From assembly GCF_003008425.1 (NCBI RefSeq), contig NZ_PXOQ01000015.1, positions 1 to 64,000 of the forward strand: 64,000 bases of DNA, written 5' to 3'. The translations under genes and the position numbers were made by a program. Under the pieces are notes generated by a model. That model saw only the letters and a program-made list of their open reading frames with translations. It ran no database searches and was not told the origin of the DNA. Below are positions 52,697-61,301 of the stretch, piece after piece. The number at the start of each line of letters is the position of its first letter. Position 1 is the first letter of the stretch. The stretch comes from Aurantibacter aestuarii. Lineage in GTDB: Bacteria; Bacteroidota; Bacteroidia; Flavobacteriales; Flavobacteriaceae.

Positions 52697-54001
52697 ATGA
52701 ACCATTTGCCACTTATTATAAAAAGAGAATATCTAACAAAAGTTAGAAATAAGTCATTTATAATTATGACAGTTTTGAGTCCATTATTGTTTATTGGATT
52801 ATTTACTGTTGTTGCTTTTCTTTCACAGGTAAATAATGATAAGGTTAAAGATATTTCAGTTTTGGATCAAACGGGTTTATTTTCAAGTGATTTTAAATCT
52901 AATGATACTTATAAATACCATCAATTAAATAATGCAGAACTTTCTATAGCTAAAGATCTTACAAAATCTTCAGATTATTACGGTTTATTAGTTATTTCAA
53001 ATTTAAATGAAAATCAAACCAATGTCCAGTTTTTTTCGGATGATACACCAAGTATTAGTGTTATTTCAGACTTGGAGCGTTTAATTGAAAAAAAATTAAC
53101 TCAACTAAATTATACAAAAAGAGCTATTGATATTTCAGCCATAAAGGATTCTCAAGTCAATATTACCATTGCTCAAGAGAATTTTTCTGGTCAAAAATCT
53201 TCTAAAATTGAAGGCTTTTTAAAACTTGGTTTTGGAGGTGCAGCAGGATATTTATTATTCATGTTTATAATCATTTATGGAAACATGATTATGAGAAGCG
53301 TTATTGAAGAAAAGACAAGTCGTATTATCGAAGTTATTATTTCTTCAGTTAAACCAACTCAATTATTATTAGGTAAAATTATAGGAACTTCTTTAGCGGG
53401 TATTACACAATTTGTAATCTGGATAGGTCTAGGTTCTGTACTATTGGTTTTAGTGTCGGCTATTTTTAATATAGATTTTTCGCAAACTCAAGCTCCTCAA
53501 CAGGTTTTAGCAAATCAGGCCATGCAAAATAACGATGTTCAAATGCAGGTCGGAGAGGTTATGACAGCATTTTATCATTTGCCTTTAGCTAATTTAGTTA
53601 TTGCTTTTTTATTATTTTTTATATCTGGTTATCTACTTTATAGTTCTATTTACGCATCTATTGGTGCAGCTGTAGATAATGAAACCGATACGCAGCAGTT
53701 TATGCTTCCGGTGTTATTACCACTAATTTTAGCGGTTTACATTGGGTTTTTTACGGTTATAGAGAATCCGCACGGAACTGTATCTACTATATTTTCGTTT
53801 ATACCTTTTACGTCACCTGTAGTCATGCTTATGCGTATTCCATTTGGCGTTCCAATGTGGCAGCAAATTTTGTCTTTGTTAATTGTAATCGGAACCTTTT
53901 TAGTAATGGTTTGGTTTGCAGCAAAAATTTACAGAATAGGGATTTTAATGTATGGTAAAAAACCAAGTTATAAAGAATTAGTTAAGTGGATTAAATATTA
54001 A
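52697..54001 (+). CDS. ABC-2 type permease (NatB-like)
   Basis: 434 residues: one helix near the N-terminus (about 20-42), a large extracytoplasmic loop (about 45-175), then about six helices. Starts with the ABC-2 signature IIKREYLTKVRNKSFIIMT. It starts on the base after the ATPase stop, so the two are coupled. The loop has no recognised domain. Likely exports ions, peptides or drugs; the substrate is unknown. Confidence 0.9.
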   Translation: MNHLPLIIKREYLTKVRNKSFIIMTVLSPLLFIGLFTVVAFLSQVNNDKVKDISVLDQTGLFSSDFKSNDTYKYHQLNNAELSIAKDLTKSSDYYGLLVISNLNENQTNVQFFSDDTPSISVISDLERLIEKKLTQLNYTKRAIDISAIKDSQVNITIAQENFSGQKSSKIEGFLKLGFGGAAGYLLFMFIIIYGNMIMRSVIEEKTSRIIEVIISSVKPTQLLLGKIIGTSLAGITQFVIWIGLGSVLLVLVSAIFNIDFSQTQAPQQVLANQAMQNNDVQMQVGEVMTAFYHLPLANLVIAFLLFFISGYLLYSSIYASIGAAVDNETDTQQFMLPVLLPLILAVYIGFFTVIENPHGTVSTIFSFIPFTSPVVMLMRIPFGVPMWQQILSLLIVIGTFLVMVWFAAKIYRIGILMYGKKPSYKELVKWIKY

Positions 54002-54003
54002 TT

Positions 54004-54933
54004 ATGCAGGAAAAAGTTGTTGAAAAATTAGAGGAGAAAGTAGAAGTAATAGGTGAAACTATTGCTGAAAGTTCTTTATGGACTAAGTTTTCTGAAGTAA
54101 TGAGTAAAGAATATTATTTTACAGATAAGATCTCAATAACCCTTTGGAATGTAGTTTTATTAGTTACAGTCATATTTATTGCTTCAATAGTTTTAAAAGT
54201 TGTTTACAGACTTATAACTAAAAGCTTGCCAGAAGAAGACAAAGATAAATTTGGAGTCGTTTATGGTTATTTTAGATGGTTAATATATCTTATTATATTT
54301 CTTGGAACATTGCATTCCATAGGAATCTCTGTAACCGCAGTTTTTGCTGCTTCTGCAGCATTATTAATAGGTATTGGTCTAGCTTTGCAAACTTTGTTTC
54401 AAGATATTATATCTGGGGTTTTTATATTAGTAGACCAATCTGTTCATGTAGGTGATATTATAGAAATTGAAGATAAGGTTGGACGCGTTATAGAAATTAA
54501 GTTAAGAACTACCAGAGCAGTTACTATAGATAATAAGGTTCTAGTTATACCAAACCATTTATACTTAACCAATAGTCTGTATAATTGGACTCAAAACGGT
54601 ACATTAACTCGTGAAAGTGTTGAGGTTGGTGTGGCTTATGGTAGCGATGTGCAATTGGTAAAAAAATTGTTGTTGCAAGCTGCTAATGAGCAGGAAGATG
54701 TTATCGCAGTACCAGAGCCTACTGTGTTTTTTACCAATTTTGGTGATAGCTCTTTAGATTTTAAATTGGTATTTACTATAGACGATAGTTTTCAGGCCAA
54801 TAACCCAAAAAGTGATATTAGATTTAAAATAGATAAACTTTTTAGAGAACATAATGTAACTATTCCTTTCCCACAAAGAGATGTTCATGTATTTCAAACT
54901 AAAAACTTTAATAACGACTTAACTAAAGATTAA
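54004..54933 (+). CDS. MscS-like mechanosensitive channel
   Basis: 309 residues with a helical N-terminus, three membrane helices (about 50-70, 95-115, 118-140) and the pore-lining third helix with FAASAALLIGIGLALQTLF, followed by the beta domain with 'VGDIIEIEDKVGRVIEIKLRTTRAV' and 'IPNHLYLTNSLYNW'. It opens under membrane tension to release solutes. Three bases follow the permease gene. Placed in an envelope-stress-like gene set. Confidence 0.92.
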   Translation: MQEKVVEKLEEKVEVIGETIAESSLWTKFSEVMSKEYYFTDKISITLWNVVLLVTVIFIASIVLKVVYRLITKSLPEEDKDKFGVVYGYFRWLIYLIIFLGTLHSIGISVTAVFAASAALLIGIGLALQTLFQDIISGVFILVDQSVHVGDIIEIEDKVGRVIEIKLRTTRAVTIDNKVLVIPNHLYLTNSLYNWTQNGTLTRESVEVGVAYGSDVQLVKKLLLQAANEQEDVIAVPEPTVFFTNFGDSSLDFKLVFTIDDSFQANNPKSDIRFKIDKLFREHNVTIPFPQRDVHVFQTKNFNNDLTKD

Positions 54934-54956
54934 TCAACCCCAAACTTCAAATAATT

Positions 54957-55835
54957 ATGAAATTATTTAAAAAAATTATGATGGTGTGTGTAGTTTGTTT
55001 TGCTATGCATTTAACAGCACAAACTAGCGACTTGTTAAGAGTTGAATATTTAAATATTCCAAACAACAACTCCAAAAATAGTATCCAACGCTTTCGAGGA
55101 TTTTTTCAACTTCCATTAAAAATTAATGAAAACGATTATTTTGTTGTGAGTGGAGATTATAGAACTACAAATTTAGAGTTTAATAATAATATACCTTTTG
55201 AAACCAAAGACTTAGAGAACATTCAAAGAATTGAAGCTACTTTAGGCTATGTCCATAGAACTGAAGGAGATTGGATTTATGCCGGAAACGCAGGACTAAG
55301 ACTAGCGTCTAATTTTGTGGGTAAAATGGTAAGTGATGATTATATATATGTAGCAAATGTTTATGCAATTAGAGACCGAACCAGAAAAGAAGATGTAGAA
55401 AAGCCAAGTCGTTTAATTTTAGGTTTAAACTATACAACAACTCCAGGTAGAGATTTTCCATTGCCTATTATTAATTACTATAAGGAGTTTCATCCAAATT
55501 GGACTTACACCTTAGGTGTGCCAAAAACAAATGTTCGTTATAAAATAGACGATAAAAATCATGTGCAAACTTTTGTGACTTTAGATAATTTTCATGCTAA
55601 TATTCAAAAAAATCTAATAGTAGATAATAAATTAGCAGAACACATTTCTATGACAACCATATTAGGAGGTGTAGGTTATGAGCACTATTTTACAGACCAC
55701 TTATTGTATTATGCATATCTTGCATACACGATATCTAATGATCACAGATTAAGAGATAATGATAGAGAAGATATATATACGTTTGAAGACCAACCATCTG
55801 TTTATCTAAGAACTGGACTTAAATTTAAAATATAA
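54957..55835 (+). CDS. DUF6268-like outer-membrane protein
   Basis: 292 residues with a signal peptide ending HLTAQ and a beta-rich body with alternating strands, ending in an aromatic-terminal RTGLKFKI strand. Matches the DUF6268 group of Bacteroidota outer-membrane proteins; the barrel shape is inferred. The role is unknown. The stop codon overlaps the following regulator gene by one base, so they are translated together. Confidence 0.78.
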   Translation: MKLFKKIMMVCVVCFAMHLTAQTSDLLRVEYLNIPNNNSKNSIQRFRGFFQLPLKINENDYFVVSGDYRTTNLEFNNNIPFETKDLENIQRIEATLGYVHRTEGDWIYAGNAGLRLASNFVGKMVSDDYIYVANVYAIRDRTRKEDVEKPSRLILGLNYTTTPGRDFPLPIINYYKEFHPNWTYTLGVPKTNVRYKIDDKNHVQTFVTLDNFHANIQKNLIVDNKLAEHISMTTILGGVGYEHYFTDHLLYYAYLAYTISNDHRLRDNDREDIYTFEDQPSVYLRTGLKFKI

Positions 55836-56998
55836 TGGCAAAAATATTAGTAATAGAAGATGAAGCTGCAATTCGTAGAGTTTTAGTTAAAATCTTATCA
55901 GAAGAAAGTGATACTTATCAAGTCGATGAAGCTGAAGATGGCTTAGAAGGTGCAGAAAAAATTAAAAAAGAAGATTACGATTTAGTACTTTGTGACATAA
56001 AAATGCCAAAAATGGATGGTGTTGAGGTTTTGGAAGCTATAAAAAAAGTAAAACCAGAAATTCCGTTTGTAATGATCTCAGGTCATGGCGACCTAGATAC
56101 AGCAGTAAACACCATGCGTTTAGGAGCTTTTGACTATATTTCAAAGCCGCCAGATTTAAACCGTTTATTAAATACTGTACGTAATGCTTTAGACAGAAAG
56201 GAACTAGTTGTAGAAAATAAACTCCTTAAAAAGAAAGTCTCTAGAAAATACGAGATGGTTGGTAAAAGTGATGCAATTGCTCAAATTAAGGATATGATTG
56301 AGAAAGTTGCACCAACAGAAGCACGTGTTTTAATAACAGGACCAAATGGAACTGGGAAAGAGTTGGTTGCACATTGGTTACACGAAAAAAGTACACGCTC
56401 AAAAGGACCAATGATTGAAGTAAACTGTGCTGCAATACCAAGTGAATTAATTGAAAGTGAATTGTTTGGTCATGTAAAAGGGGCTTTTACAAGCGCAGCA
56501 AAAGATCGCGCAGGTAAATTTGAAGCTGCTAATAAAGGAACCATTTTTTTAGATGAGATAGGAGATATGAGTCTATCAGCTCAGGCTAAAGTATTGCGAG
56601 CACTCCAAGAAAGTCGCGTCCAACGTGTGGGTAGTGATAAAGATATTAAGGTAGATGTACGTGTGGTGGCTGCCACTAATAAAGATTTAAAAACTGAAAT
56701 TGAAGAAGGTCGTTTTCGTGAAGATTTATACCATCGTTTAGCAGTTATTCTTGTTAAAGTTCCGGCATTAAACGATCGTAGAGATGATATCCCAGAATTA
56801 ATAAGTCACTTTGCAAAAAAAATAGCCGAAGAGCAAGGTACTGCATTAAAGACGTTTAGTGATAAAGCTGTAAAATTACTTCAAGAATATGATTGGACAG
56901 GTAATATTAGAGAGCTTCGTAATGTGGTTGAACGTTTATTAATTTTAGGAAACAAGGAAGTTAGCGAGCAAGATGTTAAATTATTTGCAAGTAAATAA
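55835..56998 (+). CDS. NtrC-type response regulator without DNA-binding domain
   Basis: 387 residues: receiver domain (about 1-120, phospho-acceptor D54 in LCDIKMP) and AAA+ domain with Walker A GPNGTGKE (169-176), a sigma-54 loop reading GAFTSA (216-221) instead of GAFTGA, Walker B TIFLDEIGD and the sensor/lid region RNVVERLLILG. The chain stops right after the AAA+ lid: no Fis-type helix-turn-helix follows. Such a protein could activate from solution. No histidine kinase is adjacent; a kinase gene at 39513 is the only one in the window. Confidence 0.92.
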   Translation: MAKILVIEDEAAIRRVLVKILSEESDTYQVDEAEDGLEGAEKIKKEDYDLVLCDIKMPKMDGVEVLEAIKKVKPEIPFVMISGHGDLDTAVNTMRLGAFDYISKPPDLNRLLNTVRNALDRKELVVENKLLKKKVSRKYEMVGKSDAIAQIKDMIEKVAPTEARVLITGPNGTGKELVAHWLHEKSTRSKGPMIEVNCAAIPSELIESELFGHVKGAFTSAAKDRAGKFEAANKGTIFLDEIGDMSLSAQAKVLRALQESRVQRVGSDKDIKVDVRVVAATNKDLKTEIEEGRFREDLYHRLAVILVKVPALNDRRDDIPELISHFAKKIAEEQGTALKTFSDKAVKLLQEYDWTGNIRELRNVVERLLILGNKEVSEQDVKLFASK

Positions 56999-57001
56999 CA
57001 T

Positions 57002-57547
57002 ATGAAATTAAAACTATCGGTATATAATAAACGTGCACTTTTTGGAGGTGTTCTAGCTAGTTTAATAATTGGTTTAGGCGCTTATGGTTTAGGAAATATT
57101 AGTGGTTATGAAGCTAAGTCTTTAATAACATCTTCATTACCAGGAATTAATGCACTTTGTAATACGATTGTTTTAGGTTCAGCCACTATTTTGGCGTTAC
57201 TACTAACTTTGCTAAGTATAAGTTCAAGTTCTAATTCTAAATTAAACAAAGAGCATTATAAACACGTTTTATTAATTGCAAAAATAGATACCATTGTTTT
57301 TGTTGCTGCTATGATTGTTTTTCAGTTGATGAATATTCCTGTAACAGAAGCAGAAAACGTTCCTCATTCATGGTATTCAATTATATATTATATTAGTTTG
57401 GGCTTATCAGCAATCTTAAGCGGTGGTTTAATAGTAGTTGTGTTAATGTTATATAATACAGTAGTTAGTATAATAAAAATTATAGGTTTAGGGATTACAG
57501 ATCACCCGCTAACCGTTAATGAAGATGAAGAAGACGAAATTGATTAA
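57002..57547 (+). CDS. Four-helix membrane protein of unknown function
   Basis: 181 residues with four transmembrane helices (about 15-32, 50-70, 90-113, 128-156) and an acidic tail (NEDEEDEID). No signature residues are recognised. It starts three bases after the response regulator and ends nine bases before PPK2, so it is part of the same operon. The function is unknown. Confidence 0.75.
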   Translation: MKLKLSVYNKRALFGGVLASLIIGLGAYGLGNISGYEAKSLITSSLPGINALCNTIVLGSATILALLLTLLSISSSSNSKLNKEHYKHVLLIAKIDTIVFVAAMIVFQLMNIPVTEAENVPHSWYSIIYYISLGLSAILSGGLIVVVLMLYNTVVSIIKIIGLGITDHPLTVNEDEEDEID

Positions 57548-57556
57548 AAATGTTAT

Positions 57557-58429
57557 ATGAATTTATCAGACTATAAAATAAGTTCTCAAGTCAAAATAAA
57601 TGAACTAAGAACAAAGCCCACCTTTGAGGTTAATGAGAAAAAATTAAAAAAAGAACTTAAAACCGTTCGTAAAAAACTGGGCGAATTACAGGATACGCTA
57701 TATGCACACGGCAAATATGCAGTGCTTATATGTATTCAAGGTATGGATACCGCAGGTAAAGATAGTTTAATCCGTGAAGTGTTTAAAGATTTTAACGCAC
57801 GTGGCGTTGTGGTACACAGCTTCAAAGTACCAACCGAACTGGAATTAAATCACGACTACTTATGGCGTCATTATATCGCTTTACCAGAAAAGGGGAAATT
57901 TGGTGTGTTTAATAGAACACATTACGAAAATGTTTTGGTTACTCGCGTACATCCAGGATACATTTTAAATGAAGATTTGCCGGAAATTAAAAATGTTGGA
58001 GATATTACACCAAAATTCTGGACAAAACGTTTTGAACAAATCAATAATTTTGAAAAGCACATTGCAGAAAATGGCACTATAATATTTAAATTCTTTTTAA
58101 ACCTTTCTAAAGACGAGCAAAAAAACAGATTGTTACGCCGCCTAGATAAAAAAGAAAAAAATTGGAAGTTTTCTGCTGGAGATTTAAAAGAACGAAAACT
58201 TTGGGATTCATATCAACAATGTTACCAAGACGTTTTAAATCAAACCTCAAAAGATCATGCGCCATGGTATAGCATACCAGCCGACTCTAAAGAAGCAGCA
58301 CGAGTTATTGTTGCAAATATCCTTTTAGACCGTTTAAGCGAATATAAAGATATTAAGGAACCGGAGCTAGATGCAGAAACCAAAGCAAATATAGAGTTGT
58401 ACAAATCACAGTTAAATAACGAAGTTTAA
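57557..58429 (+). CDS. ppk2: Polyphosphate kinase 2
   Basis: 290 residues with Walker A GMDTAGKDS (62-70) and Walker B-type FNRTHYENVLVTRVHP, plus the lid 'RLDKKEKNWKFSAGDLKERKLWDSY'. This is the single-domain PPK2 fold, which uses polyphosphate to phosphorylate nucleoside mono- or diphosphates. The subclass (I, II or III) cannot be assigned with certainty. It closes the ABC-MscS-regulator run and is followed by a degenerate intergenic repeat and a terminator. Confidence 0.94.
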   Translation: MNLSDYKISSQVKINELRTKPTFEVNEKKLKKELKTVRKKLGELQDTLYAHGKYAVLICIQGMDTAGKDSLIREVFKDFNARGVVVHSFKVPTELELNHDYLWRHYIALPEKGKFGVFNRTHYENVLVTRVHPGYILNEDLPEIKNVGDITPKFWTKRFEQINNFEKHIAENGTIIFKFFLNLSKDEQKNRLLRRLDKKEKNWKFSAGDLKERKLWDSYQQCYQDVLNQTSKDHAPWYSIPADSKEAARVIVANILLDRLSEYKDIKEPELDAETKANIELYKSQLNNEV

Positions 58430-58556
58430 TTTTTTGGGCGTTTTTGTTTGTTTACCGCTATCGCTAAAAACAAACAACGGCGTTTTCCATTCTATCTTTT
58501 TTTGCCATTTATTAAAGCAAAAAAAGGATGCCATTACAACCGCTAACGCAAAGAAT
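58430..58556 (+). repeat. Degenerate Bacteroidota-type intergenic repeat with two hairpins
   Basis: This stretch holds GGGCGTT at 58437, an imperfect hairpin TTGTTTGTTT/AAACAAACAA around ACCGCTATCGCT (58444-58477), then a second hairpin CTTTTTTTGC/GCAAAAAAAG (about 58497-58526) followed by GGATGCC and CCGCTAACGCA. The order 'gggcgtt - hairpin - ctttttttgc...gcaaaaaaagg - ctaacgca' resembles an intergenic repeat I associate with many flavobacterial genomes. It has no open reading frame. Confidence 0.55.
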
Positions 58557-58557
58557 A

Positions 58558-58589
58558 CAAAACCTTAAAGTAATTTTAAGGTTTTTTTA
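58558..58589 (+). terminator. Intrinsic terminator
   Basis: AAACCTTAAA (58560-58569) pairs with TTTTAAGGTTT, followed by seven T. Closes the PPK2 operon downstream of the repeat. Confidence 0.8.
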
Positions 58590-58626
58590 ATTTTAATAGT
58601 ATCTTTAAACATATTCAATAAGACTT

Positions 58627-60027
58627 ATGAAATTATTTACATTACTTCTACTTACTTCTTTTACAGTAGTCTTACATGCACAAACAGACAAAGAGAAAAT
58701 CAGAACCATTTATACACAATCTTTAACTAATGGACAGAGTTACCAGTGGTTAGATCATTTATCTAACGCTATAGGAGGAAGACTTTCAGGCTCAGAAAAT
58801 GCAGAAAAAGCGGTACAATACACCAAAGCTGAGTTAGAAAAATTAGGATTGGATAAAGTCTGGTTACAACCTGTTATGGTGCCAAAATGGGTAAGAGGAG
58901 AAAAGGAAGAAGCTTATTTTCAAATAGGTTCGGATATTGTAAATGTTAATATTTGTGCTTTAGGAGGTTCTATTCCAACGCCAAATCTTGGTGTTGAAGC
59001 TCAAGTCGTAGAAGTTCAAAATTTTGAAGAATTGGAAACCTTAGGTACTGATAATATTAAGGGGAAAATAGTATTTTTTAATCGTCCAATGCAAGCCGAT
59101 CTTATACAAACTTTTAACGCGTATGGCGGTTGTGTCAATCAGAGATATTCTGGAGCGATGGAAGCGGCAAAATACGGAGCAGTTGGCGTTATTGTACGTT
59201 CAATGAATTTACGCGAAGACGATTTTCCTCACACTGGAAGCATGTCTTATGGCGATTTACCAAATCATCAGCGTATTCCTTCAGCAGCAATTAGTACTAA
59301 TGATGCTAATAAATTATCTAAAGCTTTAAAAACGAATAAAAATCTTCAGTTTTATTTCAAACAAAGCTGCGAGCAATTAGAAGATGTACAGTCTTACAAT
59401 GTCATAGGAGAAATTACAGGAAGTCAATTTCCGAATGAATATATTTTGGTAGGCGGACATTTAGACTCTTGGGATTTAGGAGATGGTTCTCATGACGATG
59501 GTGCAGGAGTAGTACAATCTATGGATGTCTTAAGGTTATTAAAAGAAAGTAATATTAAGCCAAAAAGAAGTATTCGTGTAGTGCTTTTTATGAATGAGGA
59601 AAATGGGTTACGTGGAGGAAACAAATATGCTCAAGTCGCTAAGCAAAATAATGAAAAACACATTTTTGCATTAGAAAGTGATTCAGGAGGTTTTACACCA
59701 AGAGGCTTTAGTTTCGATTGTGATCAGGCAAATTATAATCAAATATTAAGTTGGCAATATTTATTTAAGCCTTATTTAATTCATTATTTTGAAAAAGGAG
59801 GAAGTGGTGCAGACGTAGGACCATTAAAAACAGAAACTAATGTATTAGCGGGTTTAAGACCAGACTCTCAAAGATATTTCGATTACCATCATGCTGAAAA
59901 TGATACATTTGATGCGGTAAATAAAAGAGAATTGGAGCTTGGTGCAGCAACAATGACCAGTTTAGTATATTTGATAGATACTTATGGAATTAAAACTATT
60001 AAAGAAGAAAAGCCTTTAAAGAAGTAA
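58627..60027 (+). CDS. M28 family metallopeptidase (carboxypeptidase Q-like)
   Basis: 466 residues with a signal peptide ending LHAQ. Zinc and active-site residues are seen as the histidine and aspartate in GGHLDSWDLGDGSHDDGAG, the glutamates in MNEENGLRGG, ESDSGG and the histidine in HHAENDTFD. A PA-like insert region precedes the catalytic part (about 100-230). The enzyme should cleave dipeptides or protein tails in the periplasm or outside. The next two genes follow closely. Confidence 0.92.
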   Translation: MKLFTLLLLTSFTVVLHAQTDKEKIRTIYTQSLTNGQSYQWLDHLSNAIGGRLSGSENAEKAVQYTKAELEKLGLDKVWLQPVMVPKWVRGEKEEAYFQIGSDIVNVNICALGGSIPTPNLGVEAQVVEVQNFEELETLGTDNIKGKIVFFNRPMQADLIQTFNAYGGCVNQRYSGAMEAAKYGAVGVIVRSMNLREDDFPHTGSMSYGDLPNHQRIPSAAISTNDANKLSKALKTNKNLQFYFKQSCEQLEDVQSYNVIGEITGSQFPNEYILVGGHLDSWDLGDGSHDDGAGVVQSMDVLRLLKESNIKPKRSIRVVLFMNEENGLRGGNKYAQVAKQNNEKHIFALESDSGGFTPRGFSFDCDQANYNQILSWQYLFKPYLIHYFEKGGSGADVGPLKTETNVLAGLRPDSQRYFDYHHAENDTFDAVNKRELELGAATMTSLVYLIDTYGIKTIKEEKPLKK

Positions 60028-60032
60028 ATGGT

Positions 60033-60446
60033 TTGAAGCAGTTTAAATTTCATAAATTAAATACATTAACTCAAGCAATTCCATTGGCTATTGCTATTAC
60101 ATTACTATTTATAAGTTACTTTGAAATTTTAGACGTTGAGTATTCAAAACTAAACAAACTTTGTAAAGTTTTAGCCTATGCAATTATAGCTTTACATTTT
60201 ACTCAAACGTTATGGTATAAGCACTATGTAAGCTATAACAAAAAAGGTATAACCATCCGATTAAACAGAAATATTTTACAAGAGCGCACTTTTCAATTTA
60301 AATATTTAGAAACTATCAGTGTAACTAATGGTGTAATTTCGTTTCATTACAGACAGCAACCTGAAGAAATAGATTTATCCGATTTTCAAGAAAAAGATAT
60401 TAATAAAGTATTCCAGCTTTTAACTAATTCCGGTAATTTAATATGA
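60033..60446 (+). CDS. Small two-helix membrane protein with PH-like tail
   Basis: 137 residues: two transmembrane helices (about 13-30 and 45-63) and a soluble tail with GITIRLNRNILQERTFQFKYLETISVTNGVISFHY. Its architecture is like the protein at 10125-10622. The start is TTG at 60033; an ATG at 60028 meets TGA two codons later. It starts five bases after the peptidase stop and overlaps the next gene by four bases. The function is unknown. Confidence 0.7.
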   Translation: MKQFKFHKLNTLTQAIPLAIAITLLFISYFEILDVEYSKLNKLCKVLAYAIIALHFTQTLWYKHYVSYNKKGITIRLNRNILQERTFQFKYLETISVTNGVISFHYRQQPEEIDLSDFQEKDINKVFQLLTNSGNLI

Positions 60447-61006
60447 AAAACCTAATCATTCTTTTAATTTTATTAAGTGTAAGTAGTATAAGTGCTCAAG
60501 ATAGCAAGCTGCCATTTTATGAACTGCCAGAACATCCTCAAAAATACACAGCAGGAACAGTTGCAGCTAGACAAGTTGAGGCTTTAGGATTTCGATTTTA
60601 TCATGCTACTGAAAATTTATCTGTTGCCGATTTAAAGTATAAACCAAATGAAGAAGCTAGAACTACATTAGAAACAATTCAACACATCTACGATTTATCA
60701 AAAATTGTGTTGAATGCAACTCTTTATTCACCAAATAAAAATGAAGAGGTAAATTTGTCGTATTTAGATTTAAGGGAACAAACTTTAAGTAATCTAAAAA
60801 AGGCTTCTGAAGTTTTAAGAGAAACAGAAGATTTAAGTACAATGTTTATCATTTTTGGAGATAACAAAATTCCATTTTGGAACGCTATTAACGGTCCAAT
60901 TTCAGATGCTATTTGGCACTGTGGACAAATTTCATCTAACAGACGAAGTTCTGAAAACCCGATTAACCCAAAAGTAAATCACTTTATGGGTACAGTCAGA
61001 AAATAA
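60443..61006 (+). CDS. Exported DinB-like four-helix protein
   Basis: 187 residues: signal peptide ending ISAQ, then a DinB-like helical bundle with the first metal histidine in QHIYDLS and the later ones in AIWHCGQISSNRR. DinB-family proteins are metal-binding helical bundles, some of them thiol-S-transferases; most bacterial ones are cytoplasmic. The signal peptide is therefore the odd point. Overlap with the preceding gene is four bases. Confidence 0.8.
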   Translation: MKNLIILLILLSVSSISAQDSKLPFYELPEHPQKYTAGTVAARQVEALGFRFYHATENLSVADLKYKPNEEARTTLETIQHIYDLSKIVLNATLYSPNKNEEVNLSYLDLREQTLSNLKKASEVLRETEDLSTMFIIFGDNKIPFWNAINGPISDAIWHCGQISSNRRSSENPINPKVNHFMGTVRK

Positions 61007-61023
61007 AATTAATTAGAATAATT

Positions 61024-61242
61024 CTAATCCTTAGATTTTTCGTCGTGAGTTAAATTATTATGGTCAATATTAGTGCTGTGTGTTCGTACGGCATCTTTAT
61101 TTTTTGTTTTTTCATTTTTAATTTGTTGCTCTGTACGGTTTTTAGCGTCCTTTTTTGCTTTTAAGTTTTTATTAAAATAAACACCGTCATCATGCATATC
61201 TGCAGGAGCGGAGTGAGACTGGAAATGTGGTTTTTTAGACAT
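61024..61242 (-). CDS. Small charged hydrophilic protein
   Basis: 72 residues, very charged and without hydrophobic segments, rich in Lys, Asn, Asp and His. Likely disordered. No family recognised; a compact coding frame with a good ATG and stop supports it modestly. It converges with the DinB-like gene. Confidence 0.5.
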   Translation of the reverse strand: MSKKPHFQSHSAPADMHDDGVYFNKNLKAKKDAKNRTEQQIKNEKTKNKDAVRTHSTNIDHNNLTHDEKSKD

Positions 61243-61301
61243 AACTTTTATTTTAAAGATAATTTAATTTAAGTTATGGTCTTGTTAAGAGACTTGTAAA
61301 A

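Noticed and set aside
61012-61028. Short palindrome ATTAGAATAATTCTAAT after the DinB-like gene
   Set aside because: It has no T tract and weak stem; too poor to call a terminator.
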